From contig CM056731.1 of the NCBI GenBank assembly GCA_029844215.1, forward strand, positions 78,884,992 to 78,948,991: a stretch of DNA of 64,000 nucleotides, in the 5' to 3' direction. Position numbers and translations under genes: made by a program. This document shows positions 46,101 through 58,325 of the stretch, piece by piece. Below the pieces are notes generated by a model. That model did no database searches and was not told the DNA's origin. It saw nothing but the letters and a program-made list of their open reading frames with translations. The DNA is from Przewalskia tangutica. Taxonomy: Eukaryota > Streptophyta > Magnoliopsida > Solanales > Solanaceae. How positions within the stretch are numbered: the first letter of the stretch is position 1; every line of letters starts with the position of its first letter.

Positions 46101-47110
46101 TCTCAAAGCGACGCGCGCAAAGATAGTCTTCACTACACTTACGAAACAATCCTGCCACAGCTGGCCACAGAAGCACCTGCGTAAATACTTACATCAAAGT
46201 ACACGAGGAAACACCTCTAATCATCACCACAAAACACTTCTCACCGGGGTCTAAAATATACTTCCTTCGCACCTTCTCTTTACAAAAGAATTGATCACAC
46301 CTAAGCTCGCCATACATGCTCGCTTCTCTCTTTACTCGTCGTAGATACCACTTTGTCACTTTGCCTGAGGCATTAACCTTCTCAGGCGACACAACAAATG
46401 GTACCACTTTTGTCACTTTGTCGCGAGCCTTGTTCCGATACTTTCCCGATCATAACAATACGAAAGACCGGACATACTGCCTCCTAAGTCGGACGGCAAA
46501 AGCTAACATATAGGCAACCTGGCCTATTCTTCACATGGACTCAAAGGCCCAAAGTAACTCGGGCTAAGTTCCCTCTGTCTTCCAAAGCTCGTCACACCCA
46601 ATCCGGGGTGGTACTTTCAAGAAGACCGACCGTCAACCTGAACTCTAAGCGTCGTCGCCGATCATCCGCACGATTTCCTCTGAGCTGCCAGAACTTCTTC
46701 TAGACAAGCTTCTCACTATCTACCGTCTGCTGGAACAAGCCTGAACCAACTGTCTGAACCTTGCCAACATCGAACCACTCGACCGGCAACTTACACATCC
46801 GCCCCCTACAAGGCTTAATAAGGCGACATCCGAACACTGAAATGGTAGCTTAAACACTCCACCGAGACAACAATCTTCACAACTACCCCGAAATACACAC
46901 CGGCCCGGCGAACGCGATTCGAGACTCACTTTGAGTTCTCAACCACCTTGGTAAAACTTCCAGAAAAACGAAAATAGCCACAATCTGGGCTTCACTGCCT
47001 GACATAAGGTGAAGGTAGGCACCTCGTGCAGCCTTACAACCTTTCTGATATAACATCTCGCATAACCCTCTGCCGAGAAAACGGTCCCGAACGATGAACA
47101 CGATGGGCTG
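46101..47110 (-). other. C internal region, non-coding as seen
   Basis: This is the long post-gag segment shared with A2 (37291-38077) and, in part, with L0. Open frames here (for example 46416-46189 minus) do not resemble pol proteins I can recognise. Confidence 0.5.
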
Positions 47111-47290
47111 CCCCCATCGACCCGACCACCGGTCGAACGTATCCACGAACTCGTACGCTGGTTAACTAAACTCGGGCCTAACACCCTCGTGACCCTATCA
47201 CAAGGCGGGACCACCACAAACCCGGCCACCACCAAGCAGGCGCGGGTTGACCCGCAACGTGGCCTCAACCCGACCCAACGCCGCGCGCCA
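47111..47290 (-). other. Conserved post-gag block with hairpin (C)
   Basis: CGGGTTGACCCGC...CCTCAACCCG on plus gives the same hairpin as A1, at about 47239-47275. Confidence 0.5.
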
Positions 47291-47744
47291 TACTAGCTCC
47301 CGAACCGGAACAATCTCACTAATCACGCGTTACGAAAACCTAGCGGTCTTCTTAGCTCAACTACCTCTGTCATTCCACACTACTCAGGGACTAATCCCAC
47401 AAGCATAACTCACGTGCACTATGCACTCCTATAAGGGTCAAACATAAACAATACATCTTTTACTCGAGATGGCCTTACCTCTAAGGTCTCTACGTATACA
47501 ACTCTAAGGCTCACACCTTCTCTATCCCCCAAAATCTTACTCGGTTAACCCACCATGATTTCTAATCACAACTAACACCTTCTTTGTCGAACATAGCACT
47601 TAAGGTATACTCACCTTATCACATAAACAAAACTCTAGAGGGTTAAAGATATATCTATATCTACTGCTTCACTCCCCTTAGTCGTTCTAATCAAACCTGC
47701 CCCGTAGGGCGCATAGCTAAGGAAGATGACAAACTACCCACCGA

Positions 47745-48451
47745 TTACGAAGTGAGTCCTCCTGCAGACACTCTCGACCTCGGACCACGGTCATAGGTAC
47801 AACAAGTACCAACTAAAAGACGACATTCCGAAATGGCGCTGCCGCTGTGAACACCGAGAAAAACTGAATCGGATGTTTGCCGAACCTTCGTGGCGTGAAC
47901 GGAAGCTCGAGCTCGACCAACTCCTGCATACCGAGCGTCCCGAACCACGTGAGGACCTTTCTGCCTTGGTGGATGCGGATAATCTAATCTGGTGAGGCGA
48001 CTCGCCTCGAAAGTTACCAAAGGACGCTTCGCTCGCCTCTTGCGTCGCCCTTGGTTAACGTCGATTGCTACGTTTCGGCTGCTGTGCATAAGCCCGACCA
48101 CGAGCCATGCTCGAAGCCCAATGAAGAACTACTCTTGCACAACCTTCGTTGATAGTCGTCAAGACTCGCGATACATCGGTATACTCTCGGTAGTCAAATC
48201 CATAGTTAATGTGGTCGCCTCCTTGCAATCTATATTCACTATTCTCGATCGTGGAACTGAAGGTTCAAATATCATGGCCGCAGAGGAACCGCCGCCGTTC
48301 TAAACTTTCTTTGGGGCTAGTGGCGTCGCAAAACTCCCGAATGAAGCACCACCCAAGGTGATAATTGGGCTGTGCCCACGTAACCCTCAGACTCTACTCG
48401 CAGACTCCTTCGGTGCCTTGCCCTCTGGGCGGGTTGCCTACGCGGAGGCAT
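47745..48451 (-). pseudogene. gag: gag remnant of C, capsid core deleted
   Basis: The minus ATG is at 48451-48449. The N-terminal segment runs to about 48215, then passes directly to DNA matching the TGLDDYLVES end at about 48150-48170, so the capsid core is missing at the same junction as in A1 and A2. A C-terminal frame (48101-47745) contains KRPLVTFEASRL, matching RSLVTFERTFSARL of P1. C therefore keeps a C-terminal section that A1 and A2 lost, which makes C nearer the ancestor of the deleted group. No knuckle is recognised. Frameshifts are frequent. Confidence 0.72.
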
Positions 48452-48637
48452 AGCGATAAGGAAATAATTTCGTCGGAGGGTCCAACTTACAACACGGCTC
48501 TAAGGCACGATCTCGAGTGAGAAGAATAGAAACCAATCCTAAATACCTATAGCCTCACGATTATTGATGTAGTGCACAACACACCGATAATCAAGACTCT
48601 ACTGAATACGATGCGTAGACACTTTCGAGGATTAAGC

Positions 48638-48648
48638 GCTCGATACCA
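48638..48648 (-). other. Primer binding site of C (altered)
   Basis: GCTCGATACCA on plus, one base short of GCTCTGATACCA. Confidence 0.85.
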
Positions 48649-48652
48649 CTTT

Positions 48653-51600
48653 TGTCACGACCGAACCGGGCGTGGATCGTGCCTTACCGGGCACCCAAGT
48701 AGACATACATCGAGTAATCACGGAACATAAAGACAATACATGAAACGATGTAATAAGGCGGTGAAATAAGAAGCAGGCTAACAAAGCGGTTACCTTCGGT
48801 ATATATATAAATAGCAACTTTTTCAACATGAACAGTTTAATCCTTTTTACAAACCACGCGCAGTACTACAGGACCTCTAAGAATGATACGACAACAATGG
48901 AGGGCGGGGCCGCCAAACCCCGAATGTAAACACTTACGGCGGCGGGGACTATACGGTGATAAGCCTCGGAGAGCGGAGCTTCCCAACAGCCTTGTGACCA
49001 CGAGAGCTAGGATCAACGGCGGTGTACCTCAACTGCGGCATGAACGCGGCCCCGAGAAGTCGATCTGAGTGCAGAGTATGTGGCCCGAAAATACATCACG
49101 TAAATGAAATCATAGCGATCATATAAAGCGGAGACATGTATGATAACCAAACTACGATTTACAACAGCGATCATGTCAAGTCGGGGACTCACGCCTCAGT
49201 CATCACTCAAGTATAACAATGGGTCTCGGGCCCACAACATCAATCATGCGTGGAATACCTTCCTCACTGCCGTGATCATGATATAAAAGCACGAGGAACA
49301 CATGAACACGAGTCCCACGTGTCATAATAAAACTGTGCGGGGTAATGCGAAGGCATAGCCGACTAATAAAAACCCACAGTACCAACAAGGTCATGAATCG
49401 TATCATAAGATCTGTCTGGCCGTCACATGATCAAAGGCGGCCACTTGCCCGCGATATCAATGTGCTGCGTCTAACCACTGGAACTCCGCGACTCCGCATA
49501 GGCCAATCTCATCGGCCGCGTGAGGTATTCCCGCATCGGTAGCTACTCCGGCGTCGTCACGGACGCGATCCGCGTAGCGCATGGACGCGTGCCCGTAAGG
49601 GCGCGCTAACACGGAACTCTCGTAGCTCGCGATAGGCCCAGGACTGCGTGAGGTATTCTCGAATCATAGGTCCATCGACCGCTTTGAGTCTACCCCGCGT
49701 CGGGCGGCTTAACCGGAATCATCTCAAGAGATGAGTGATGTAAAATACTAACACAATGACTTATCGTTAAGCAACATAAGCACAACAAAGGAAACCCTTT
49801 ACACAACATCACAAGATACTAACACACGTAGCATCCTAGCATGTTTACTTATCAATCAACAAGAAAGTATTACGGGCTATCACAACCCAACACAATCAAG
49901 TTATACACACGAGGTACTTTCTACTATATGCCAACAAGTTGGGTTTTATCCCCAAAGTACTTCATACATTAACTCTTTAAAGATCGTTACTTTCACAATG
50001 TCACACAATACGTAGTATAAAATAGAGTGACTATCCTTTTAAAGTAAATCAATTACTTCTATTTGTAAAATCAAGTAGCAACATTCTTTTCCAATGATCA
50101 AGTTTGCCTAATTTCCAATGTTCAAGTTTCTCGTTTTAGAAAGGTTTCGTAGTTCATAGTCTTATTCATTTAAGAATATAATTCTCTTTTAAACTATCTG
50201 AGAAACATAAGTCTTATATGTGAGTAGGATATTCTTGTTTATAACAATCTTATTACTGACCATGATCTAGGAAATATCATTTTGTCTCATCTTAGCTTAC
50301 ATGCGGATGGAAGTTTCTCACGGTTTTAATAATACTTAATTATTAAAAACATTTCCTCTTATAAACGCTGCAGTGGTTTGTCGATACACATTCTGATTTC
50401 CAAAATCAGTAAAACATTCTTAAGACGTTATACCTAACTTTCCATAAAGCTAGCATAACTCTTAAGTTTTCAAAACAAATCAAGTACTACTTCTTCTTTC
50501 GAAATGATTCAAAAATCTTTTGAAATACTTCAAGTTCTTTATTAACACATAACACGCCAGTTATAGTTCAAATCAGTTACCTTTTTAAAAACCACAAGTA
50601 TTTTCTTACCAACATAAAGCTGTTATAACCAACTTCCCATAAAGCTGTTATAACACTTTATGTTTTAAACCAATCAAATACATTTAGCACGTATCGTCTA
50701 CCGTACTACATAGTTCACACATATCATGCTAGAAGAGATAGGAAGAGGTTCACATACCTCGCGGCAGTATCGACTAATAGCAAAACGCTCCAAGTACTTC
50801 AAACCGTCGGCTACTCCTTAGCCAGTAGATCGCGCCATACGTAGTACTTCAACCTATAAGGCCACAAGGCGCTTATTAACATTTAGATCCCTTCGTAGAA
50901 ATTTCTACAGAAAATTGGCGACACCTCCCCATGAGCGTAAATCTCCTCTCTATCGGTGGCTACCAAGCCAACCGGGGTTATACGTCTAACCTAGCAGTAC
51001 AATTCTACTCCACGGTACTACTACACAAGTCTCATGTACTGACCTATGTAATTCTGATTCGATTCTTCTTTAAATTCAAACTTAAGTCGCAAGACATTGC
51101 CGTAAGTATTATTCAGGCTTAAGTCAAAAGACATTGCCGATAACTACGTTCAGTACTATATATATAGTATACTTCAACTATATAGTCTAACAATCATGTA
51201 ATTTCCAATTACAATAGAGGGACAAGATATTTACCTCGATAAACCCATAATTATCCTAGTTTAAATGTCGATCCTGAGCAAGGTTTAGCTCCTACTCCGT
51301 GCGCTCCGACCCGCTCCAAACAACCCTTAGAAGTTCTAACCAACTTCTACTTATGACTTCAACTACGGTGAAGATTTTCCTTAGGGTTTCGGTTTTGTGG
51401 TAGTGGAAGTATAATAGTATTTTACGGGCTTTTAGTATAGGTATATCCTTAGAATACTACAAGGTATATGGCTAAGGTAATTTGGGCATTATAACAATAC
51501 TTTTGAGAGTATTTCTACCAAGAGGGGGGGTATATACGAGACAACACCACAAGGGGGGGGTGTATACCCCTCGGCCTACCCCACTAGGGGGGGGTACTCT

Positions 51601-52151
51601 CGGCCAAGGGGTGGGGGAGGGGCTCTCGGCCAAAGGGCCAACTCAAAGGGGGAGAGGGGTGTTGGACGAAAACACCACACAAAGGGAGGGAGGATTTTTA
51701 ACACTTAGGAAATATTTGGAATGGATGAAGAAGTCTTCCAAGGGGGGGTATTTATAGGTCAAGCAAAGGCCAACCAATGGCCAAGATCAATCCATGTGTT
51801 AGGCAAGTGTAGGGCTAGGATTTACCAAACACAAATATCCTACCTACCCTTGACTTTGTCAAGGCACAAAAAACGTGCCTTACCTTGTCCATTTCGTCCA
51901 AATGGACGATTTGAAGTCCACCAATGAGAGGGTGCCAAGTGGCGCCCTCTTGTTAATCCAACATGTTCGTCTCTCGGAAAAATCCATAAAAAATAAAAAT
52001 GACATAGCGGAAATTCCCTACGAAAGCGTTTCGTCGAAAAACGACTCTAAATGGGTGTTGTGAACAAAATTAATTCGGCCAAGCCTTAATCACAAGTTCA
52101 AATTTCTACGTACGTCCCTACGTACTTACTCTGGAAATACGGGGTATAACA
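48653..52151 (-). repeat. C 5' LTR
   Basis: From TGTCACGACCGAACC to GGGGTATAACA. TATA box at 51749-51757 on minus. It differs from the C 3' LTR mostly at CTG/CAG/CTA positions and in G runs. Confidence 0.9.
51524..51622 (+). other. G-run cluster in C LTR leader
   Basis: G runs of 7, 8, 8, 4, 5 and 4 occur at 51524, 51553, 51587, 51608, 51613 and 51619. The last four could form a G-quadruplex on the plus (template) strand, downstream of the minus TATA box. Run lengths differ in the other C LTR (45440-45540) and may be unreliable. Confidence 0.5.
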
Positions 52152-52156
52152 GAGCT
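52152..52156. repeat. Right target-site duplication of element C
   Basis: GAGCT directly after ATAACA. Confidence 0.85.
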
Positions 52157-53222
52157 AGCCCATGGAATAATAGTAATGGTCACATGCCCCCGGAATCCCT
52201 CATCGGTGTAGACATGCCCATGTGACAATAATAATATACCGGGAGTTTAACCATTACATGGCGCGTGCCGGAATCCTCATCGGTGTAGACATGTCCATGT
52301 GATAATAACAATGGAAGCATACGTGGAATCCTCGATCGCCGGTACATCCAATGAAACGTCTGGGCGTCTAACGCGCATCCTAGTCGCATGCCCGGCGTCT
52401 CATCGGTATAAGCATGGCCAAGATCAAACAAAATGGAAGCATACCCGTGGAATCCTCCGTCACTGCCGGTACGTCCAACAAATTCACAACAAGTCAGCCG
52501 GCCCTCCAACCGAGAGACGCGGTAACATAGTAATACCACCAAGGTTATCACAACTAGCGTAGGTAACTTAACATACTCTTAGACTTCCATTTTATGACAA
52601 CAAATCCGGGTTTTAACCCCCAAAGTACTACATACGTTAATCCTTTCAAAGAGATTTCTTTTTACGAAAACACAACTCGATACTATTATCCGTAGTACCA
52701 AACACGTTTATGTTTAAATCAAGTACTTTACACTTTTTAAAACAACGTCAAGATACTTCTCTTTTCCCAAAATCAAGTTACCATTTTAAATCCAATAATA
52801 AAACCATTCTTTTGTTTTCATAAAGTCGTTATAACTAACTTCCCATAAAGCTATTATAACACTTTATGTTTTAAACAAATTTAAGACAAAACCCTGCCTT
52901 TCTTTTAAACCAAAACACTTCAAATTCTTAAGTCTCTTTTCTTTTAGAAATCAAGTTCCTTACTTTGAAATTTTAAGAAAATCAAAACTTGATTATAATA
53001 ATTCTTATTAGAGCAGCCATGATCTAGGAAATGTAATACAATTTTGTCTTATCTTAGCTTCTATGCAGATGGAGGTTTCTACTGGTTTTAATATAATTAA
53101 TTGTCATTACATTTTCCTTTATTAACGCAGCAATGGCTTGTTCGATAGTTATTCCCATTTCCGAAATTAATATAACTTATTCCTTTTTCTAGACCAAGTA
53201 CTCATTACTCACGATTGAGGTT
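52157..53222 (-). mobile_element. Minus LTR D, right part
   Basis: It continues D from AGCCCATGGAATAAT. Tandem units with GGAATCC.TCATCGGTGTAG occur at about 52180-52440, the dyad at about 52820-52870 and the core block at about 53010-53090. It stops at ATTGAGGTT (53222), where E begins. Other minus LTRs continue GAGGTTTCACAC. Confidence 0.75.
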
Positions 53223-53871
53223 TGTCACGCCCCGAACCCCAGGCCCGTGACTGGTGCCCGTGACTGGGCACCCTTCTACTTTAACAACTAAGCAAACTGG
53301 GGAATTTAAATAACACCTCATTTTTTTTTAAAAAACCAACGTACGTGCAAGGGCAAAGCCGACAAGGCTGCCATATAATATACGTAATAAAAAGACACTA
53401 CACTGCACATGAGTCCAATCCCACATATGAATACAGACCTCTAAGAGTTTCTTGAACTATGACGGAAAAGGCCCGCGTACCATAAGCGTACAAAAGCACA
53501 TCTTGAAAGAACTTATACCAAAAAGATAAACTCCGAGACGAAGGAGCTATCCAAAACTACGGCGGTCCTACACTGCCGATCACCAAGCAGCGTACCTAAA
53601 CTGCGACATGACGCGGCCCCGAAGGAGTCGATCTGAAGAATGTACCAAGTATGTGAAGCGATGAAATGCGTAATGAAATCATAACGATCTAAACAAAGCA
53701 GGAGACATGTATGATAGCCAACCTACGACACAATACATAGCGATCATATCAAGTCGAGGACGCGTGCCTCAAGGTCACTACTCAAATATAGCGTGGGTCT
53801 CACGCCCATAATATCAACCATGCCCGTGGAATCCTTTCTCTCGCTGCGATCCATGATATAACAATATCCCT

Positions 53872-54190
53872 CGTGGTTGCATGCCCCGGAATCCCACATC
53901 GTATAAGCATGACCATGGGGTAATACAAACAAATCCGAGAATCAAACCCGCTCCTGGTCACATGCCCCGGAATCCCACATCGTATAAGCATGTCCAAGGA
54001 GTATCCCTCGTGGTCGCATGCCCCGGAATCCCACATCGTATAAGCATGACCATAGGGTAATACAAACAAATCCGGGAATCTAACCGCTCGCACGGTCACG
54101 TGCCGGAATCCCACATCGTATAAGCATGTCCAGGAGTATCCTCGTGGTCGCATGCCGGAATCCCACATCGTATAAGCATGACCGTGGGGT
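53872..54190 (-). repeat. Higher-order minisatellite in E
   Basis: GGAATCCCACATCGTATAAG occurs five times, with alternating linkers of about 55 and 80 bases, giving a roughly 136-bp higher-order unit. Confidence 0.8.
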
Positions 54191-54329
54191 AACACAAATA
54201 ATGGAAGCATACGTGGAATCCCACTCGGCTGTCGATGCGTCAAGTAAACTTACAACAAGGCAGCTGACCCTCCAACCGAGAGTCGCGACAACGTAATAAA
54301 ACATAATACTTGTACTCAAATGCTATCAC

Positions 54330-54480
54330 CAGCACACATTGGAAATTCTCAATTAAACAAGCCAGAGTACTTATCAAGGCACACATAGAATAATTCTCAA
54401 TTAAACAAGCCAATGTACTTATCAAGGCATACATAGAATAATTCCCAATTAAACAAGCCAGAGTACTTATCAAGGCATAC
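54330..54480 (-). repeat. Tandem repeat in E, about 53-bp unit, 3 copies
   Basis: Units share AATTAAACAAGCCAGAGTAC and TTATCAAGGCA. Element F inserted at the end of the third unit. Confidence 0.85.
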
Positions 54481-55004
54481 TGTTACACCCCGTAGTTCCA
54501 GGGTATGTATACAAGGACGTACGTACGAGAATACGACAGTAAAATTGGAAAGGAAGAAAGATGTGATTTTTTCGACGGAAAAGATTCCGGATTTTGTGAA
54601 GGAAAAATGTTCGTTAAAGGGAATTGGATTCCCAGATTTGGTATTTGGACTTTTTGGAATATTTGAGAATTATGAAATTTTATTTTCGAAATTGGTCACG
54701 TGGGGCCCATGGGAAAATTTACGGTTTTGTGGGGCCGACTTTATTTTTGCATTTTTGGCATTACGGATATTTTCGGAAGATGAAATATTTTGGACGAGTA
54801 GGGGGGCGACACGTGTCACCCCCGTGTGGCCATGTTGGCCGAATTGGAGAAAGACAAGTGGGACGTTTTTTTGGTGGACAAGTGACCCATTTTTGTGGTG
54901 GCCACTTGTCCCATTTTTGTGGTAGCCAAATGGTTGGCCAACTACCCACACACATGTACCCCATCCTCACCATCCACTTGACTAGATCTTGGCCATTGAT
55001 TTCC

Positions 55005-55013
55005 CTATAAATA
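55005..55013 (+). promoter_or_regulatory. TATA box of F LTR
   Basis: CTATAAATA after GGCCATTGAT, about 0.53 kb into the LTR. Confidence 0.6.
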
Positions 55014-56825
55014 CCCCTTGTGTGCAAGACTTTATTTCATCCACATTAGAAAGTTTCCAAGGCAAAAAATTCCCCTTCCTCCCTTAGTGAGTTCTCGTCC
55101 AAACACCCCCCCCCCCCACCTTGAGTAGAATTCTTCAAGTATTGTTGTTATTCCAAATACTTTAGCCTAATCCCTTGTGGTATTCCAAAGAAATCCCAAC
55201 ATAAGAGCCCGGAAATACTACTTTATTCCATAGTCGCAAAATGAAGCCCTAGAAAAATCTTCATAGCTTAGATGAAGTGTTAAGAGAAGTTGTTTAGAAA
55301 CTTCTAAGGGTTGCTTGGAGCGGGTTGGAGCGTAAGGAATTGGAGCTAAACGTTGCTCAGGATCGACTTATATCTTGGATAATTTTGGGCTTATCGAGGT
55401 AATTATCTTTGTCCCCCTATTGTAATTGGATATTACATGTTGTAGTAATGTATAGTTGAGTATACTATATGTAGAATGAATATGGATAAGAATTGAACTG
55501 TATTTACAGTAGACTTGTAGTATTATTGTGGGGCAGTGTTGTACACGTCCGGTTAGACGTGTAACCCCCCTAGGAGTTGTTGGCTTGGTAGCGGGCCTTG
55601 ATAGAGGAGGAGATTTATGTGGTTACGGGGGGGTAGGTGCTGCCGAATTTTCCGTAGAATAAGGAATCTTGTATTTAGAATATTCTACGAAGAGATCTAG
55701 AAGTTGATAGACATTTTATGGCCATTATAGGTGGAAGTACTACGAGTAGCGTATTCTACTTGAAGGGTGGAAAAGGCTAGCAGAGTGATAGTACTTTGGA
55801 GCGTTTTGCTAATTGTCGATAATCGTCGCGAGGTATGTGAACCTCTTCCTATCTTTTCTAGCATGATTGTGTGAACTATGTAGTATGGTAGACGTAGGTG
55901 TGCTAAACGAATTTGATTAGTTTAAAACATAAAGTGTTATAACGACTTTATGGGAAGTTTGTTATAACAACTTTATGTAGGTAAAGAAATGGTCTGTGAT
56001 TTAAAAAGATAATAGATTTGACTTATAAATGACTTGATGTGAAATATTAAGGACTTGGTTTGTGTTAAAAAGTTGTGAACCCGCATTTATGATAAATGGG
56101 TAATTGAGTTTTAAAAGGAATAAGTTATATTGATTTCGGAAATGAGAATAAGTATCGAACAAACCACTGCAGCGTTAATAAAGGAAAATGTATTGACAAA
56201 TAATTAATTATATTAAAACCAGTAGAAACCTCCATCTGCATAGAAGCTCAGATAAGACAAAATTGTATTACATTTCCTAGATCATGGCTGCTTTAATAAG
56301 ATCATTAATAACAAGTATTGATTTTTCTTAAATTCCAAAGTAAGGAACTTGTTTTCTAAAAGAAATGAGACTTGAGGAATTTGAAGTGTTTTGGTTTAAA
56401 AGAAAGGCATGGTTTTGTCTTAAATTGGTTTAAAACATAAAGTGTTATAACGACTTTATGGGAAGTTTGTTATAACAACTTTATGAAAACAAAAGGATGG
56501 TTTTATTATTGTATTTAAAATGGTAAGTTGTCTTTATTTGGTGATATGATTTGTTTTAAAAAGAAAGTATGAAAATTGTTTTGGTTTACTTACAAAGACA
56601 GTTACTCTATTTTTGATACTACGGGTATCGTGTGACTTTGTATGAAAGAAATGGATATTTTAAAGAGTTAAAATACGTAGTACCTTGGGGTTAAAACCGG
56701 TTGTGTTCATAAAAGAATGTCTAAAAGTATGTTGAACTTGACTATGCTTGTGGTGATAGCTTTTGTTGTGCAAGTGTTGTGTTTACGTACTCTGGCGTCT
56801 CGTTGGAGGGCCGACTATACGGTTG

Positions 56826-57465
56826 ATTGATGGACATCGACACGATGGGTGGCCAGCGGGTATGCTTCCACTATATCGATCCTTTTGGACATCTCGACAC
56901 GATGGGTGGCCACGGGTATGCTTCCATTAGGAGTGTTATTACGTTATTTGCTTTGGACATACCGACACGATGGGTGGCCCGAGTATGCTTCCACTATGAT
57001 TGTTATCTTGTTATTTCCTTTTGGACATACTGACACGATGGGTGGCCCACGGGTATGCTTCCATTAGGAGTGTTATTTTGTTATTTGCTTTGGACATACT
57101 GACATGTTGGGTGGCCCACGAGTCTGCTTCCACTATGATTTTTATCTTGTTATTTCCTTTTGGACATACCGACACGATGGGTGGCCCGGGTATGCTTCCA
57201 TTAAGTGTTATTACATTATTTGCTTTGGACATCACGACACGATGGGTGGCCGCAGTATGCTTCCACTATGATTGTTATCTTGTTATTTCCTTTTGGACAT
57301 ACCGACACGATGGGTGGCCGGGTATGCTTCCATTAAGTGTTATTACATTATTTGCTTTGGACATACCGACACGATGGGTGGCCCGAGTATCTTCTATTAT
57401 GATTGTTATCTTGTTATTTCCTTTGGACATCACGACACGATGGGTGGCCGGGTATGCTTCCATTA
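56826..57465 (+). repeat. Minisatellite in F LTR, about 63-70-bp unit, 10 copies
   Basis: Each unit contains GACACGATGGGTGGCC (one has GACATGTTGGG) and TATGCTTCCA. Even and odd units differ (TGTTATTTGCTTTGGACAT against TGTTATTTCCTTTTGGACAT), giving a two-unit higher-order pattern. The 165-residue open frame across it is a by-product. Confidence 0.9.
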
Positions 57466-58123
57466 GGATGGTTCCATGGCCGCTTATACCGAGGTAAGAT
57501 CTTGGGGCATGCGGCCGTTGTCTTGAGTTAAATTCGGGTTATATTTGAGTGATGACTTTACGGGCGTGAGTCCCTGACTTGACATGACTGCTAATATATA
57601 TTGTGAACTGTAGTTTGGTTATCATACAAGTCTCATGTTTTATATAGACTATTATGATTTCATTTACAGTATTTTTAGTTTCACATACTTGGTACCTGTT
57701 GTACTGACCTCCTTCGAAGTGCATTCATGCCGGTAGAGGTACACCGGTTGTTGATCCTCGCTCATAGGATCACAGTTCAGCATTTTGGGAAGCTCCGTTT
57801 CTCCGGAGGCTTATCTTTTGGTATGATTCCCTGAGTTTGTAGGTTCTTGTACATTCAGAGGTATGGCGGGGCCCTGTCCCGTCATAGTTGTTATAAAATT
57901 CGTAAGTGCAGTAATCTTGTTGTGTGCAGGGTTTGTAAGGGATTTAACTGTTCAATTTTGATTTATATATACAGGAAGGTAACCGTTTTGGTTAGCCTAT
58001 TGCTTATTTTATGTCTTGTTCATGTTTAAGTTTTTATTTCAGCTGATTTTCTCTGATGTTGTATCACTAGGGTGCCCGGGGTAAGGCACCAGTCGCGGGC
58101 CCGAGGTCGGGTCGTGACAAAAG

Positions 58124-58135
58124 TGGTATCAGAGC
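58124..58135 (+). other. Primer binding site of F (intact)
   Basis: TGGTATCAGAGC, four bases after the LTR end. Confidence 0.92.
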
Positions 58136-58325
58136 AGTTAATCCTCGGAAAGTGTCTACAGACCGTATCTAGTAGAGTCTTGATTATCGGTGTGTTGTGC
58201 ACCACACCTATAATCAGGAGGCTGCAGGATATTTAGGATTGGTTTCCATTCTTCTCACTCTGAGATCGTGCCTTAGAGCTGTGTTATAAGTTGGACTCCC
58301 TCTGGCGTATTCGTTTGTGCTAGTT

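Larger units (their letters stand above)
25012..52151 (-). mobile_element. Element C: complete minus element, TSD GAGCT, hosts B and A2
   Basis: The 3' LTR is 25012-25704 plus 43278-46058 (split by B), the internal region 46059-48652 (2.6 kb), and the 5' LTR 48653-52151. With B removed, C is about 9.6 kb. The termini are TGTCACGACC and ATAACA, and both flanks carry GAGCT. LTR D joins cleanly across the site ('...gagctagccc'). Confidence 0.9.
53223..54480 (-). mobile_element. Minus LTR E, left part
   Basis: It begins TGTCACGCCCCGAACCCC, a diverged LTR end, inside D. It is more divergent from A-type LTRs than U1-U3 or C are. It contains two tandem arrays and is interrupted by element F at 54481. 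Confidence 0.7.
54481..58119 (+). repeat. F 5' LTR
   Basis: The promoter module has GGTCACGTGGGGCCC near 54695, GACACGTGTC near 54809 and a TATA box at 55005-55013, followed by a run of about 12 C near 55105. Two dyad modules (about 55928-55980 and 56433-56485) flank the core block at about 56200-56290. It ends GGTCGGGTCGTGACA. Confidence 0.88.

Noticed and set aside
46189..46416. 75-residue minus frame in the C internal region, possible pol remnant
   Set aside because: No RT, RNase H, integrase or chromodomain motif is recognisable, and the A2 counterpart does not keep the frame.
57000..57497. 165-residue open frame on plus
   Set aside because: It lies entirely in the F LTR minisatellite; the frame is a repeat by-product.
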